From positions 1-23,651 of the forward strand of contig DAOWCC010000010.1 of assembly GCA_030639665.1 (NCBI GenBank): 23,651 bases of DNA, written 5' to 3'. Every line of letters begins with the position of its first letter. The stretch's first letter is position 1. Shown in pieces: positions 7,147 through 14,204 of this stretch. A program made the position numbers and the translations under genes. Under the pieces are notes generated by a model that was not told the DNA's origin, ran no database searches, and worked only from the letters and a program-made list of their open reading frames with translations. This DNA is from Elusimicrobiota bacterium (GTDB lineage Bacteria > Elusimicrobiota > Elusimicrobia > Elusimicrobiales > UBA9959).

Positions 7147-7955
7147 AAAACACGGAAATTGAAAATATTTGTTTGAATCTTGAGAAATTAAGAAAAGAAA
7201 AACCATTGGTTCATAATATAACAAACTATGTTGTCATGAACTTCTCAGCCAATTGTTTGCTCGCTCTCGGCGCCTCTCCCGTAATGGCTGAAGCCCAAGA
7301 AGAACTTTCCGATATGTCTTCCATTTCATCGTCGCTTGTCATAAATATCGGGACATTGAGTTCTCATTGGGTTGAAAGCATGGAAATAGCCATCGATTTG
7401 GCGAAAAAAAATAATAAGCCTGTTATTTTGGATCCTGTGGGGGCCGGAGCAAGCGACTACAGAACGCAAACGGCTAAAAAATTCCTATCTATGGGAGTTT
7501 CGGTTCTTAGAGGAAATTCTTCAGAGATAATGGCCTTGAATAATTCTCTAAAAGGCAATAAAACAAAAGGCGTGGATAGTTCAGAGATTTCAATTAACGC
7601 TATCGATTCGGCTAAAGAATTGGCGGCAAGTTTTAAAACGACAGTGGTTATAAGCGGTGAAACCGATTATATATGTTCAGTCGATCGCGTCATAGCTCTT
7701 TCAAACGGAGTTTCTTTAATGGGTACTATTACCGGGATGGGCTGTTCCGCCAGCGCTTTAATAGGAGCTTTTTTGCCTGTTTCCCCCTCGCCTTTTGAAG
7801 CCGCGGTATCGGCAATGAGCGTTATGAGTATCGCCGGCGAAATGGCGGCCGAGAAAGCTTTGGCGCCGGGAGCGTTTAATGTCGCTTTTGTAGACGCTCT
7901 TTATGAAGTCAATGCGGATATTATTCGTAAGAGGATTAAATTGGAATATGCCTGA
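7134..7955 (+). CDS. thiM: hydroxyethylthiazole kinase ThiM
   Basis: ThiM phosphorylates hydroxyethylthiazole, so it salvages the thiazole half of thiamin. The 273-residue length is typical. Visible family motifs are PLVHNITNYVVMNFSAN (24-40), ALGASPVMAEAQEE (44-57), ILDPVGAGAS (98-107), LRGNSSEI (125-132) and TGMGCSASALIGAF, which contains the conserved cysteine (C204) near the phosphate-binding site. An earlier in-frame ATG at 7062 would add 24 residues encoded within thiC and lacking family similarity, so the ATG at 7134 is chosen. This start overlaps thiC by 13 bases, implying translational coupling. It is followed by thiE with an 8-base overlap, in the common thiM-thiE-thiD salvage order. 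Confidence 0.97.
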   Translation: MQDLKNTEIENICLNLEKLRKEKPLVHNITNYVVMNFSANCLLALGASPVMAEAQEELSDMSSISSSLVINIGTLSSHWVESMEIAIDLAKKNNKPVILDPVGAGASDYRTQTAKKFLSMGVSVLRGNSSEIMALNNSLKGNKTKGVDSSEISINAIDSAKELAASFKTTVVISGETDYICSVDRVIALSNGVSLMGTITGMGCSASALIGAFLPVSPSPFEAAVSAMSVMSIAGEMAAEKALAPGAFNVAFVDALYEVNADIIRKRIKLEYA

Positions 7956-8598
7956 TAGTGACTATTCCTTATATTTGGTTTTCGGAACCGATTTCATAGA
8001 ACAAGAAAAAATGGAAAGTTTCCTGCGCGAGACGGCCTTGGGAGGCGTCAATATTGTTCAATTGCGGGAAAAAAATATTTCGTTTGAAAAATATGTGAAT
8101 CTCGCTAAAATCGCCAAGGCCGTTTTGAAGCCTTTTAAAATACCTCTTATTGTAAACGATAATATTGACACGGCCTTGCAAAGCGAGGCGGACGGCATTC
8201 ATCTCGGCCAAAGCGACGGTGATGTTTTGGCGGCAAGGAAAATACTCGGCCCGGATGCCATTATCGGCCTTTCCATTGAAAATATAAAACAAGCGATTGA
8301 AGCGGTTAAGCTTCCTTTGAATTATATATCCGTCAGTCCGCTTTTTTATACCGATTCAAAAAAGGATATCGCCGAACCTCTGGGTTTGGAGGGTTTGAAA
8401 GAAATCAAAAAAATAGCGCCTCTTATGCCGGTTACCGCCATAGGCGGAATAAATTCTCACAATGCCGCCGATGTAATTAAAGCGGGCGCTGACGGCATTT
8501 GCGTTATTTCAGCGATATGCGGAGCTGAAAATCCAAAACACGCGGCCCAAAACCTTATTGATAAAATCAAAAAAGCGAGATTGCATTATGCGGCATAA
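7948..8598 (+). CDS. thiE: thiamin-phosphate synthase ThiE, first copy
   Basis: ThiE joins HMP pyrophosphate and thiazole phosphate to make thiamin phosphate. The 216-residue TIM barrel shows QLREK (38-42), LIVNDNID (67-74) and GIHLGQSD (83-90). The pyrophosphate loop reads SPLFYTDSKKD (130-140) rather than the usual GP[IV]FxTxTKxD, so Ser130 replaces a glycine and Ser137 replaces the threonine before lysine. AIGGI follows later. The start at 7948 (MPDSDYSLYL) overlaps thiM by 8 bases; a longer frame from 7903 lies inside thiM and is rejected. It belongs to the thiM-thiE-thiD block. Because a canonical second ThiE is present at 12223-12873, this copy may be a specialised or relaxed paralogue, although its catalytic skeleton looks intact. 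Confidence 0.94.
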   Translation: MPDSDYSLYLVFGTDFIEQEKMESFLRETALGGVNIVQLREKNISFEKYVNLAKIAKAVLKPFKIPLIVNDNIDTALQSEADGIHLGQSDGDVLAARKILGPDAIIGLSIENIKQAIEAVKLPLNYISVSPLFYTDSKKDIAEPLGLEGLKEIKKIAPLMPVTAIGGINSHNAADVIKAGADGICVISAICGAENPKHAAQNLIDKIKKARLHYAA

Positions 8599-9352
8599 AT
8601 CGCCCAAAGTTCTTATAATAGCCTCTTTTGATCCGAGTTGCGGCGCGGGAGCCGGCGCCGATATTAAAACGGTCTCCTCTCTCGGTTGTTACGCCGTTTG
8701 CGCCATTACTACCCTAACGGCTCAGAACGCCGTTCATATCAAAGGGATTTTAAAAACTCCCTCTGCCTTTATCACTTCACAAATTGAAACAATTTTAAGC
8801 GATGTTTCCGTTGACGCCGTTAAAATAGGGGCTTTGGGCGGAGCGGATTCAATAAGGGTAATCGCCAAACTTATTAAAAAATATAAATTAAAAAATATTG
8901 TCGCCGATCCGGTTATAAAATCCTCAAGCGGATTTGTGTTTATGGACAAGAAAGCTATCGTGGCGTATAGTAAATATTTATTGCCCTTAACGGATGTTTT
9001 TACTCCCAATATCGGCGAGGCGGAAATTTTCGCTCGAAAACGAATCAAGTCTTTTTCAGATATTAAAAAAACAGCCATTGCTCTTTCAAAACTGGGGCCT
9101 AAAAATATGATTATGAAAGGCGGACACTTTAAAAGCGGAAAGGTATGCCGCGATGTTTTATATTCTTTGAAAGATAAACGGTTTTTTGAGTTTTCTCACA
9201 AACGGATAGCTTCCGTCAATACCCACGGCACCGGTTGCGCTTTTTCTTCGGCTATGGCTTCTTTTTTAGATAAAGGTTTCACTGTTCAAAAAGCAACGGG
9301 TAAAGCGGGCGAATTTATGGAAAGAGTTTTAAAACATTCAAACCCCGGATAG
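8588..9352 (+). CDS. thiD: HMP/HMP-phosphate kinase ThiD
   Basis: ThiD phosphorylates HMP and HMP phosphate to the pyrophosphate used by ThiE. It is a ribokinase-fold enzyme of 254 residues. Motifs are IASFDPSCGAGAGADIKT (11-28; the usual form is SDPSGGAGxxADxKT, so one glycine is replaced by cysteine), TTLTAQNAV (41-49), DAVKIGALG, IVADPVIKSSSG, TPNIGEAEIFA, MIMKGGH and HGTGCAFSSAMASF, whose GTGC (214-217) is the anion hole with catalytic cysteine. The ATG at 8588 is preferred to one at 8558 because the latter would add ten residues within thiE. It overlaps thiE by 11 bases and ends the first thiamin block before a 199-bp gap. Confidence 0.96.
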   Translation: MRHKSPKVLIIASFDPSCGAGAGADIKTVSSLGCYAVCAITTLTAQNAVHIKGILKTPSAFITSQIETILSDVSVDAVKIGALGGADSIRVIAKLIKKYKLKNIVADPVIKSSSGFVFMDKKAIVAYSKYLLPLTDVFTPNIGEAEIFARKRIKSFSDIKKTAIALSKLGPKNMIMKGGHFKSGKVCRDVLYSLKDKRFFEFSHKRIASVNTHGTGCAFSSAMASFLDKGFTVQKATGKAGEFMERVLKHSNPG

Positions 9353-9365
9353 GCGGCAAAGCCGC
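9353..9365. repeat. small GC hairpin after thiD
   Basis: GCGGC, a 3-base AAA loop and GCCGC follow the thiD stop directly. There is no T run, so it is unlikely to terminate transcription. It may stabilise the 3' end or be a REP-like unit. Confidence 0.55.
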
Positions 9366-9417
9366 TAATTTAATGTATAGGAATTTCAAAGTTTAGTAAT
9401 AAAGAATTTGTAGCAAA

Positions 9418-9494
9418 TAAATCTCCCCCGGCCCCTCTTTGTTAAAGAGGGGAGTAAATCTTCCCCCTTTTGCAAAGGGGGTTAGGGGGATTTT
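9418..9494. repeat. nested inverted-repeat element between thiD and thiS
   Basis: The outer arms AAATCTCCCCC and GGGGGATTTT enclose two inner hairpins: CCCCTCTTT with AAAGAGGGG (9432-9452) and CCCCCTTTT with CAAAGGGGG (9463-9481). This matches a C-rich/G-rich small repeat type widespread in bacterial intergenic regions. It has no coding capacity. The rest of the 199-bp gap holds two GC hairpins and no clear promoter or second TPP aptamer, so the thiS block may depend on read-through from thiC. Confidence 0.75.
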
Positions 9495-9514
9495 GACAGG
9501 ATAAAGAAAAGTTT

Positions 9515-9529
9515 CCCGCCTTTGGCGGG
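9515..9529. repeat. small GC hairpin before thiS
   Basis: CCCGCC and GGCGGG pair around TTT, about 22 bases before the thiS ATG and its AAGGA site. It could shape the thiS leader, or be one more REP-like unit. Confidence 0.55.
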
Positions 9530-9551
9530 ACTAACTTGATAAGGAAAAATT

Positions 9552-9752
9552 ATGTTTATAAAAATAAACGGAAAAAGTTTGAAAATATCCGAAGAAACAA
9601 CTCTTGGCGCTTTTTTGGCTGATAATAATATTAATTCGCGCAAAGTGGTCATTGAGCTGAATCGCGATATAATACGGGAAACTTCCTTGGATAAGGTTAT
9701 AATCAAGGAAAATGACACTATTGAAATTTTATCACTTGTCGGAGGAGGGTAA
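9552..9752 (+). CDS. thiS: sulfur carrier protein ThiS
   Basis: ThiS is the ubiquitin-like carrier that delivers sulfur, as a C-terminal thiocarboxylate, to thiazole synthase. At 66 residues it has the normal size. The pattern MFIKINGKSLKI, TLGAFL, VVIELNRDII and IEILSLVGGG is characteristic, and the C-terminal Gly-Gly that ThiF adenylates is present. An AAGGA site precedes the ATG. It lies 2 bases ahead of thiG, whose Shine-Dalgarno GGAGGAGGG overlaps the codons for its last glycines. The preceding gap carries repeat DNA, so this gene opens the second thiamin block. Confidence 0.95.
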   Translation: MFIKINGKSLKISEETTLGAFLADNNINSRKVVIELNRDIIRETSLDKVIIKENDTIEILSLVGGG

Positions 9753-9754
9753 TC

Positions 9755-10522
9755 ATGGAAGACACTCTTATTATAGCGGGGCATAAAATAAACAGCAGAT
9801 TTCTTCTTGGAACTGGAAAATTTTCTTCAAATGAAATCATGAAAGAATCCATAAAAAATTCTGAAACGCATATATTAACGGTTGCCCTCAGAAGAATAGA
9901 TATGGATTCAAAAGATGAGAATATCATGGATTATATTCCCGATAATCGCATTGTCATGACAAATACTTCCGGCGCGCGAAATTCAGACGAAGCGATTCGA
10001 ATAGCAAGGCTTGCCCGTCAATTGGGTTGTGGAGATTGGATAAAAATAGAGGTTATTTCCGATAATAAGTATTTGCTTCCCGATAATGCGGAAACAATCA
10101 AGGCGACTGAAATACTTGCCAAAGAAGGCTTCATAGTGATGCCATATTTTAATCCCGATTTGGCTGACGCCGCCCGCTTGAGAGATGCCGGCGCCGCCTC
10201 CATTATGCCTTTGGGCGCGCCGATAGGGACCAATAAAGGGCTTTGCGCCAAAGAGATGATAAGGATACTTATTGAGGAGATTGAGCTTCCGGTAATAGTT
10301 GATGCCGGCATAGGAAGACCGTCCCAGGCGGCGGAGGCGATGGAGCTCGGCGCCGATGCCGTGCTTGTGAATACGGCCGTTGCCGGCGCCGATAATCCCC
10401 CTTTGATGGCTAAAGCTTTTTCTTTGGCCGTGAAAGCGGGGCGTTGCTCTTATCTCTCGGGCCCGGGCGCGGTAAAAGAAACGGCTCAAGCGTCATCGCC
10501 GTTGACGGGATTTTTAAGATGA
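9755..10522 (+). CDS. thiG: thiazole synthase ThiG
   Basis: ThiG forms the thiazole phosphate ring from deoxyxylulose 5-phosphate, dehydroglycine and ThiS thiocarboxylate. The 255-residue TIM barrel shows SRFLLGTGKF (14-23), THILTVALRR (38-47), NTSGARNSDEA (70-80), WIKIEVI (95-101) with the Schiff-base lysine K97, NPDLADAARLRDAGAASIMPL, PIGTNKGL, VIVDAGIGRPSQAAEAMELGADAVLVNTA and the closing AGR segment. The start ATG follows thiS by 2 bases. The stop overlaps the thiH start as ATGA. The deoxyxylulose and cysteine-desulfurase supply genes are not in this window. Confidence 0.98.
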   Translation: MEDTLIIAGHKINSRFLLGTGKFSSNEIMKESIKNSETHILTVALRRIDMDSKDENIMDYIPDNRIVMTNTSGARNSDEAIRIARLARQLGCGDWIKIEVISDNKYLLPDNAETIKATEILAKEGFIVMPYFNPDLADAARLRDAGAASIMPLGAPIGTNKGLCAKEMIRILIEEIELPVIVDAGIGRPSQAAEAMELGADAVLVNTAVAGADNPPLMAKAFSLAVKAGRCSYLSGPGAVKETAQASSPLTGFLR

Positions 10523-11622
10523 GTTTTTATGATATTGGAAAAAGCCACGCGCAATTTGATTTTGACGGATTTTTCAAAGAGGTAAAAGATAAAGATGTTT
10601 TTCGCGCTTTATCAAAAGAAACGCTTGATGAAAAGGATTTTCTCGCTTTATTATCCGGGAAGGCGCAGGGTCATATTGAAGCAATGGCAAAAAAATCCCA
10701 TGAAGTGATATTAAAAAATTTTGGGAAAGTCGTTTATTTGTACTCTCCTTTGTATCTTGGAAATTTTTGCGATAATGAATGTGTTTACTGCGGCTTTAAA
10801 AACGGAAACGATATAGCAAGAAAGAAGCTCACTTTTGACGAATTGCGAAAGGAAGCGGAGATTATCGCTGAAACGGGCATTCGCCATATACTTATCCTTA
10901 CGGGCGAGTCCAGAGGCGAAACACCGGTTTCTTATATAAAGGATTCCGTAAGCATTTTGAAAAAATATTTCACCTCGATTTCAATTGAGGTGTATTCGAT
11001 GAGTATTGAAGAATATTCCATATTGATAGCCGCGGGCGTGGACGGAATTGCCTTATATCAGGAAACCTATGATGAGAACTTATACAAAGCCGTTCACCCA
11101 AAGGGTCCGAAAAGAAACTATTTATACCGGCTTGACGCTCCCGAAAGAGCTTGCGCGGCGGGCATGCGGAGCGTAAGTATCGGAGCCTTGCTCGGTCTTT
11201 CGGATTTCAAAAAGGAGACATTTTTTAGCGGGCTTCACGCCGCGTATTTACAGAATAAATATCCCGGCATTGAAATAAGCGTGTCTCTTCCGCGTTTGTG
11301 TCCGCAAGCCGGGGGTTTTTCCCCAAAATCAAAAATCGCGGATGCCGATTTCGTGAGAATGATGTTGGCTTTAAGGCTCTTTTTGCCGAGAGTCGGCATA
11401 AATATTTCCACGAGGGAAAAAAATGATTTTAGAAAAAATCTTATAGGTTTGGGCGTTACACGGATGTCCGCGGGCTCTCAAACCGAAGTGGGCGGCTATT
11501 CGTCTCCGAAAGAAAGCGAGGGCCAATTTTTTACGGCTGATAAAAGCAGTGTGAAGGAAGTTAAAGAAATGATTTATGCCAAAGGTTATCAGCCGATTAT
11601 GAAGGATTGGCAGGAGATATGA
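10519..11622 (+). CDS. thiH: tyrosine lyase ThiH (radical SAM)
   Basis: ThiH cleaves tyrosine to give dehydroglycine for ThiG. It is oxygen sensitive and stands in for the oxidase ThiO in anaerobes. The 367-residue protein has the radical-SAM CX3CX2C motif at C84, C88 and C91 (CDNECVYCGF), followed by ILTGESRGETP, SIEVYSMSIEEYSILIAAG, LYQETYDENLYKAVHPKGPK, RSVSIGALLGL and SVSLPRLCPQAGG. The ATG at 10519 overlaps the thiG stop by 4 bases. A longer frame from 10444 would read through thiG and is rejected. The choice of ThiH rather than ThiO supports an anaerobic host. Confidence 0.97.
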   Translation: MSFYDIGKSHAQFDFDGFFKEVKDKDVFRALSKETLDEKDFLALLSGKAQGHIEAMAKKSHEVILKNFGKVVYLYSPLYLGNFCDNECVYCGFKNGNDIARKKLTFDELRKEAEIIAETGIRHILILTGESRGETPVSYIKDSVSILKKYFTSISIEVYSMSIEEYSILIAAGVDGIALYQETYDENLYKAVHPKGPKRNYLYRLDAPERACAAGMRSVSIGALLGLSDFKKETFFSGLHAAYLQNKYPGIEISVSLPRLCPQAGGFSPKSKIADADFVRMMLALRLFLPRVGINISTREKNDFRKNLIGLGVTRMSAGSQTEVGGYSSPKESEGQFFTADKSSVKEVKEMIYAKGYQPIMKDWQEI

Positions 11623-12251
11623 ACGATTTTGAAAAATCATTGTTAAAGTTTTTCAGCGCGAACCAATTAAAAAGGATACAAAATATCAAAGTGGCAATCG
11701 CGGGAGCCGGAGGGCTCGGTTCCAATTGCGCTTTTAATCTCGTCAGATGCGGTTTTAAGAAATTTACCATATGCGATTTTGACAATGTCGAACTTTCAAA
11801 TCTTAATCGGCAGTTTTATTTCAGAGATCAAACGGGCAGGCCGAAGGTTGAGGCCCTTAAAGAAAACCTTTTAAAGATTAATCCGGGCCTTGAAATTTCA
11901 GCGTTAAAAGTTGTCGTTACGCCCGAAAATATTAAGTCTTTATTTTCAGATTGCGACGCGATTGTTGAAGCTTTTGATAAAGTCGCCGTTAAAAAAATGA
12001 TGGCGGAAATATATATAAAGTCGGATAAGTTTTTTGTTTTAGCTTCAGGCCTCGCGGGCTGGGGCGATAGCGATGAAATAAAAATAAGAAAAATAAGCAA
12101 AACATTTTATATTGTGGGCGACATGAAATCGGAGGTGTCAAAAGAACTTCCTCCGTGTTCTCCGAAAGTAAATATCGCCGCAGCCAAAGAAGCGGATATA
12201 ATACTTGAGTGGGCGCTAAACTATGACAAAAAAAGAAAAATTAAATCATAA
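11619..12251 (+). CDS. thiF: ThiS adenylyltransferase ThiF, short form
   Basis: ThiF activates the ThiS C-terminus with ATP before sulfur transfer. The 210-residue E1-like domain shows the nucleotide-binding GAGGLGSN (29-36), the aspartate-containing ICDFDNVELSNLNRQF (51-66) with the conserved asparagine/arginine set, and AIVEAFD. It lacks the paired CXXC zinc motifs and the longer C-terminal region of E. coli ThiF; the only cysteine in its last part is in LPPCSPK. This matches the short family-2 ThiF that I recall from Clostridia-like anaerobes. The ATG at 11619 has AGGAG five bases upstream and overlaps the thiH stop as ATGA. Its 3' end overlaps the second thiE by 29 bases. Confidence 0.93.
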   Translation: MNDFEKSLLKFFSANQLKRIQNIKVAIAGAGGLGSNCAFNLVRCGFKKFTICDFDNVELSNLNRQFYFRDQTGRPKVEALKENLLKINPGLEISALKVVVTPENIKSLFSDCDAIVEAFDKVAVKKMMAEIYIKSDKFFVLASGLAGWGDSDEIKIRKISKTFYIVGDMKSEVSKELPPCSPKVNIAAAKEADIILEWALNYDKKRKIKS

Positions 12252-12873
12252 GCTGTATTGCATAACGGGCGCGGAACATTCCATGGGAAGGTCCACCGTT
12301 GAAGTTGTCGGAGAAATGCTGGAAGCCGGCGTTAAAATAATTCAATACCGTGAAAAACATAAAACCGAAAGACAGAAATATAGAGATTGTCTGCGCCTGA
12401 GAGAACTTACAAAAAGCGCGGGCGCGGTTTTTATAGTTAATGATGATATAGATATTGCCATTGCGGTAAAAGCTGACGGAGTGCATATCGGGCAGGACGA
12501 TATGCCCATAGAAATTGTTCGCTCGCTTGTCGGTAAAACCGCCATTATCGGACTATCAACTCATTGTCCCGAGCAGGCGCGCGACGCTGTAAAACGCGGA
12601 GCCGATTATATAGGCGTTGGACCCATTTATTCGACAAAAACCAAAGAAAATGTTTGCGCTCCGGTGGGTATTGAATATTTGGATTATATCGTTAAAAATA
12701 TTGATATTCCATTTGTCGTTATAGGCGGAATCAAACTTCATAATATTGACGAAGTTCTGACTCACGGAGCCAAATGTTTGGCATTGGTTACGGAAATAGT
12801 CGGAGCGCCGAATATAAAAGACCGAATATCTGAAATAATGGAAAGGGTTTTAAGTCATTCCGCCAAAAAGTAA
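12223..12873 (+). CDS. thiE: thiamin-phosphate synthase ThiE, second copy
   Basis: This is a second thiamin-phosphate synthase, again 216 residues, and clearly diverged from the copy at 7948-8598. All expected signature segments are canonical: QYREK (41-45), IVNDDID (71-77), GVHIGQDD (86-93), GVGPIYSTKTKEN (131-143) and VVIGGI. The N-terminus LYCITG is also typical. It overlaps thiF by 29 bases, the longest overlap in the locus, and has no strong Shine-Dalgarno site, so translational coupling is likely. It ends the thiS-G-H-F-E block, in which it would join the de novo thiazole to HMP pyrophosphate. No terminator with a T run follows; only repeat DNA lies before the convergent channel gene. 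Confidence 0.95.
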   Translation: MTKKEKLNHKLYCITGAEHSMGRSTVEVVGEMLEAGVKIIQYREKHKTERQKYRDCLRLRELTKSAGAVFIVNDDIDIAIAVKADGVHIGQDDMPIEIVRSLVGKTAIIGLSTHCPEQARDAVKRGADYIGVGPIYSTKTKENVCAPVGIEYLDYIVKNIDIPFVVIGGIKLHNIDEVLTHGAKCLALVTEIVGAPNIKDRISEIMERVLSHSAKK

Positions 12874-12909
12874 TGAAGGAAAAGCAAGAAAAACATGAAT
12901 AATGGTTAT

Positions 12910-12964
12910 GAAGTACGGATTAAGGATTAAGAAACAGCGATGTAGCCGCAGCGCCTCGCGCTGC
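12910..12964. repeat. heptamer tract and TGTAGCCGCAGC hairpin
   Basis: Heptamer units GAAGTAC, GGATTAA, GGATTAA, GAAACAG (12910-12937) are followed by a perfect hairpin, GCAGCGC and GCGCTGC around CTC (12948-12964). The stretch TGTAGCCGCAGC (12941-12952) is shared with the minus strand at 17865-17876. The hairpin touches the stop codon of the channel gene. Confidence 0.65.
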
Positions 12965-14032
12965 CTAGCTTTGCTTATTTAGGAAAAGGGTTTGCGTGGG
13001 GTAAGCGAATTCTATGCCTTCTTTTTCAAATAGTTCCACAATATTTATGAACACTTCTTCTTTTTGTTTCATATGGATATTATAATCGCCGTCTTGGACA
13101 TAGTAGACAAATTCAAAATCAATTGAAGAGTCGCCGAACTCGGACAGATTGCCTCTGTCAAAAACAATTTGGTCGGTTTTTTCTATTATGGCTTTAATCA
13201 TATCCGGTATTTTTTTAAGCTGCTCAAGGGTTGTTTGATAAATAACGCCAACTTTAAACACCACTCTTCTTTTTTCCATATGCTTATAATTGCTGGTTTT
13301 AGCGGAAAGGAGATTGGTGTTTGAAATTATTATGAGCTCGCCGCTTAAACTTCTGATTTTAGTGGATTTAAGGCCGATATGCTCAATACAGCCGAGTATA
13401 TCTCCCGTTATTATAAAGTCGCCTATCTTGAAAGGCCTGTCAAGCAAGATAACAAAGAAATTAAATAAATCCCCCAGAATATTTTGAGCCGCCAGCGCGA
13501 TGGCGATACCGCCAATGCCAAGTCCCGTTATTACTGCCGATACATTAATGCCCATATTACTAAGCACAAAAGCCACTGCCGCTGACCATAAGATTATTTG
13601 CAGCACTACTTTTAAACTGGTTATAATGGTCAAACTTGAGCTATTATCCATGCCTTTTTTATTCAAAAGCTTATTGAACCAGTAGGTCATGACATGTATG
13701 GCAATATCGGTTATTCTGTAAGTAATAACTATAAGAACGGTATAAGTTAAAATTTTATTAAACAAAGCGTTTGTATTAAGGTTATGGATCGCCGCATAAA
13801 GGGCAATCAGTTGATATTCGGGAGCTTTTATTTTAGATAGTAAATTTACAAAAAAATCATCAAGGTCGGTTTTTGTTTTTAAGGCTAAAACCTTAAGTTT
13901 ATGAAATATAATGCCGCGCAATAAATAAAGCGCCGTAAAAGTTAAAGCGAAAATCAAAGCCGCGTAAAGATAGTCGGTTACGGAATTTCCGAGATATTGC
14001 AGGTCCAGTATCTTATTTATTTTATCCATCAT
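12965..14032 (-). CDS. MscS-family mechanosensitive channel
   Basis: This is a small-conductance mechanosensitive channel of the inner membrane that releases solutes on hypo-osmotic shock. The 355-residue protein has hydrophobic segments near 20-40, 96-118 and 137-157 and the pore helix at about 165-190. The pore helix carries the characteristic glycine/alanine pattern GLGIGGIAIALAAQNILGD. The beta domain follows with LDRPFKIGDFI, GCIEHIGLKSTKIRSLSGE and the family-typical NTNLLSAKTSNY. The C-terminal alpha/beta domain ends in FAYPTQTLFL. It is longer than E. coli MscS (about 286) by extra N-terminal membrane segments. It is convergent with the thiamin locus and downstream of the Nuo-like genes, separated from them by 172 bp of heptamer-rich DNA. 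The start (ATG-ATG) has no strong Shine-Dalgarno site. Confidence 0.93.
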   Translation of the reverse strand: MMDKINKILDLQYLGNSVTDYLYAALIFALTFTALYLLRGIIFHKLKVLALKTKTDLDDFFVNLLSKIKAPEYQLIALYAAIHNLNTNALFNKILTYTVLIVITYRITDIAIHVMTYWFNKLLNKKGMDNSSSLTIITSLKVVLQIILWSAAVAFVLSNMGINVSAVITGLGIGGIAIALAAQNILGDLFNFFVILLDRPFKIGDFIITGDILGCIEHIGLKSTKIRSLSGELIIISNTNLLSAKTSNYKHMEKRRVVFKVGVIYQTTLEQLKKIPDMIKAIIEKTDQIVFDRGNLSEFGDSSIDFEFVYYVQDGDYNIHMKQKEEVFINIVELFEKEGIEFAYPTQTLFLNKQS

Positions 14033-14133
14033 TCAGTTTAATTCTAACTTTGTTTCCTTTAACTAGTCAAATAATTATTTCCCTTCCGTTTGTCAATGAA
14101 GGTGAATTTATCGGTTGCGCGCGTAAGCCCTCT

Positions 14134-14202
14134 TGTTATTTGAGATTTGTGCATTATTTGATTTTTGGAGCTTGAGATTTATTTGTAATTTGTGATTTAC
14201 TC
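14134..14202. repeat. degenerate AT-rich heptamer tract
   Basis: About nine 7-bp units such as TTGAGAT, TTGTGCA, AGATTTA, TTTGTAA and TTTGTGA run in the gap between the channel gene and the NuoH-like gene. The 7-bp period is visible by eye and the units are imperfect. Confidence 0.55.
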
Positions 14203-14204
14203 AT

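Noticed and set aside
9983..10489. Long minus-strand open frame opposite thiG
   Set aside because: It is a shadow of the strongly conserved ThiG frame, with no start context and no recognisable protein features.
10444..10518. Longer thiH frame starting inside thiG
   Set aside because: The added residues lie in an alternative frame of the conserved thiG 3' end; the ATG at 10519 gives the normal ThiH length and an ATGA overlap.
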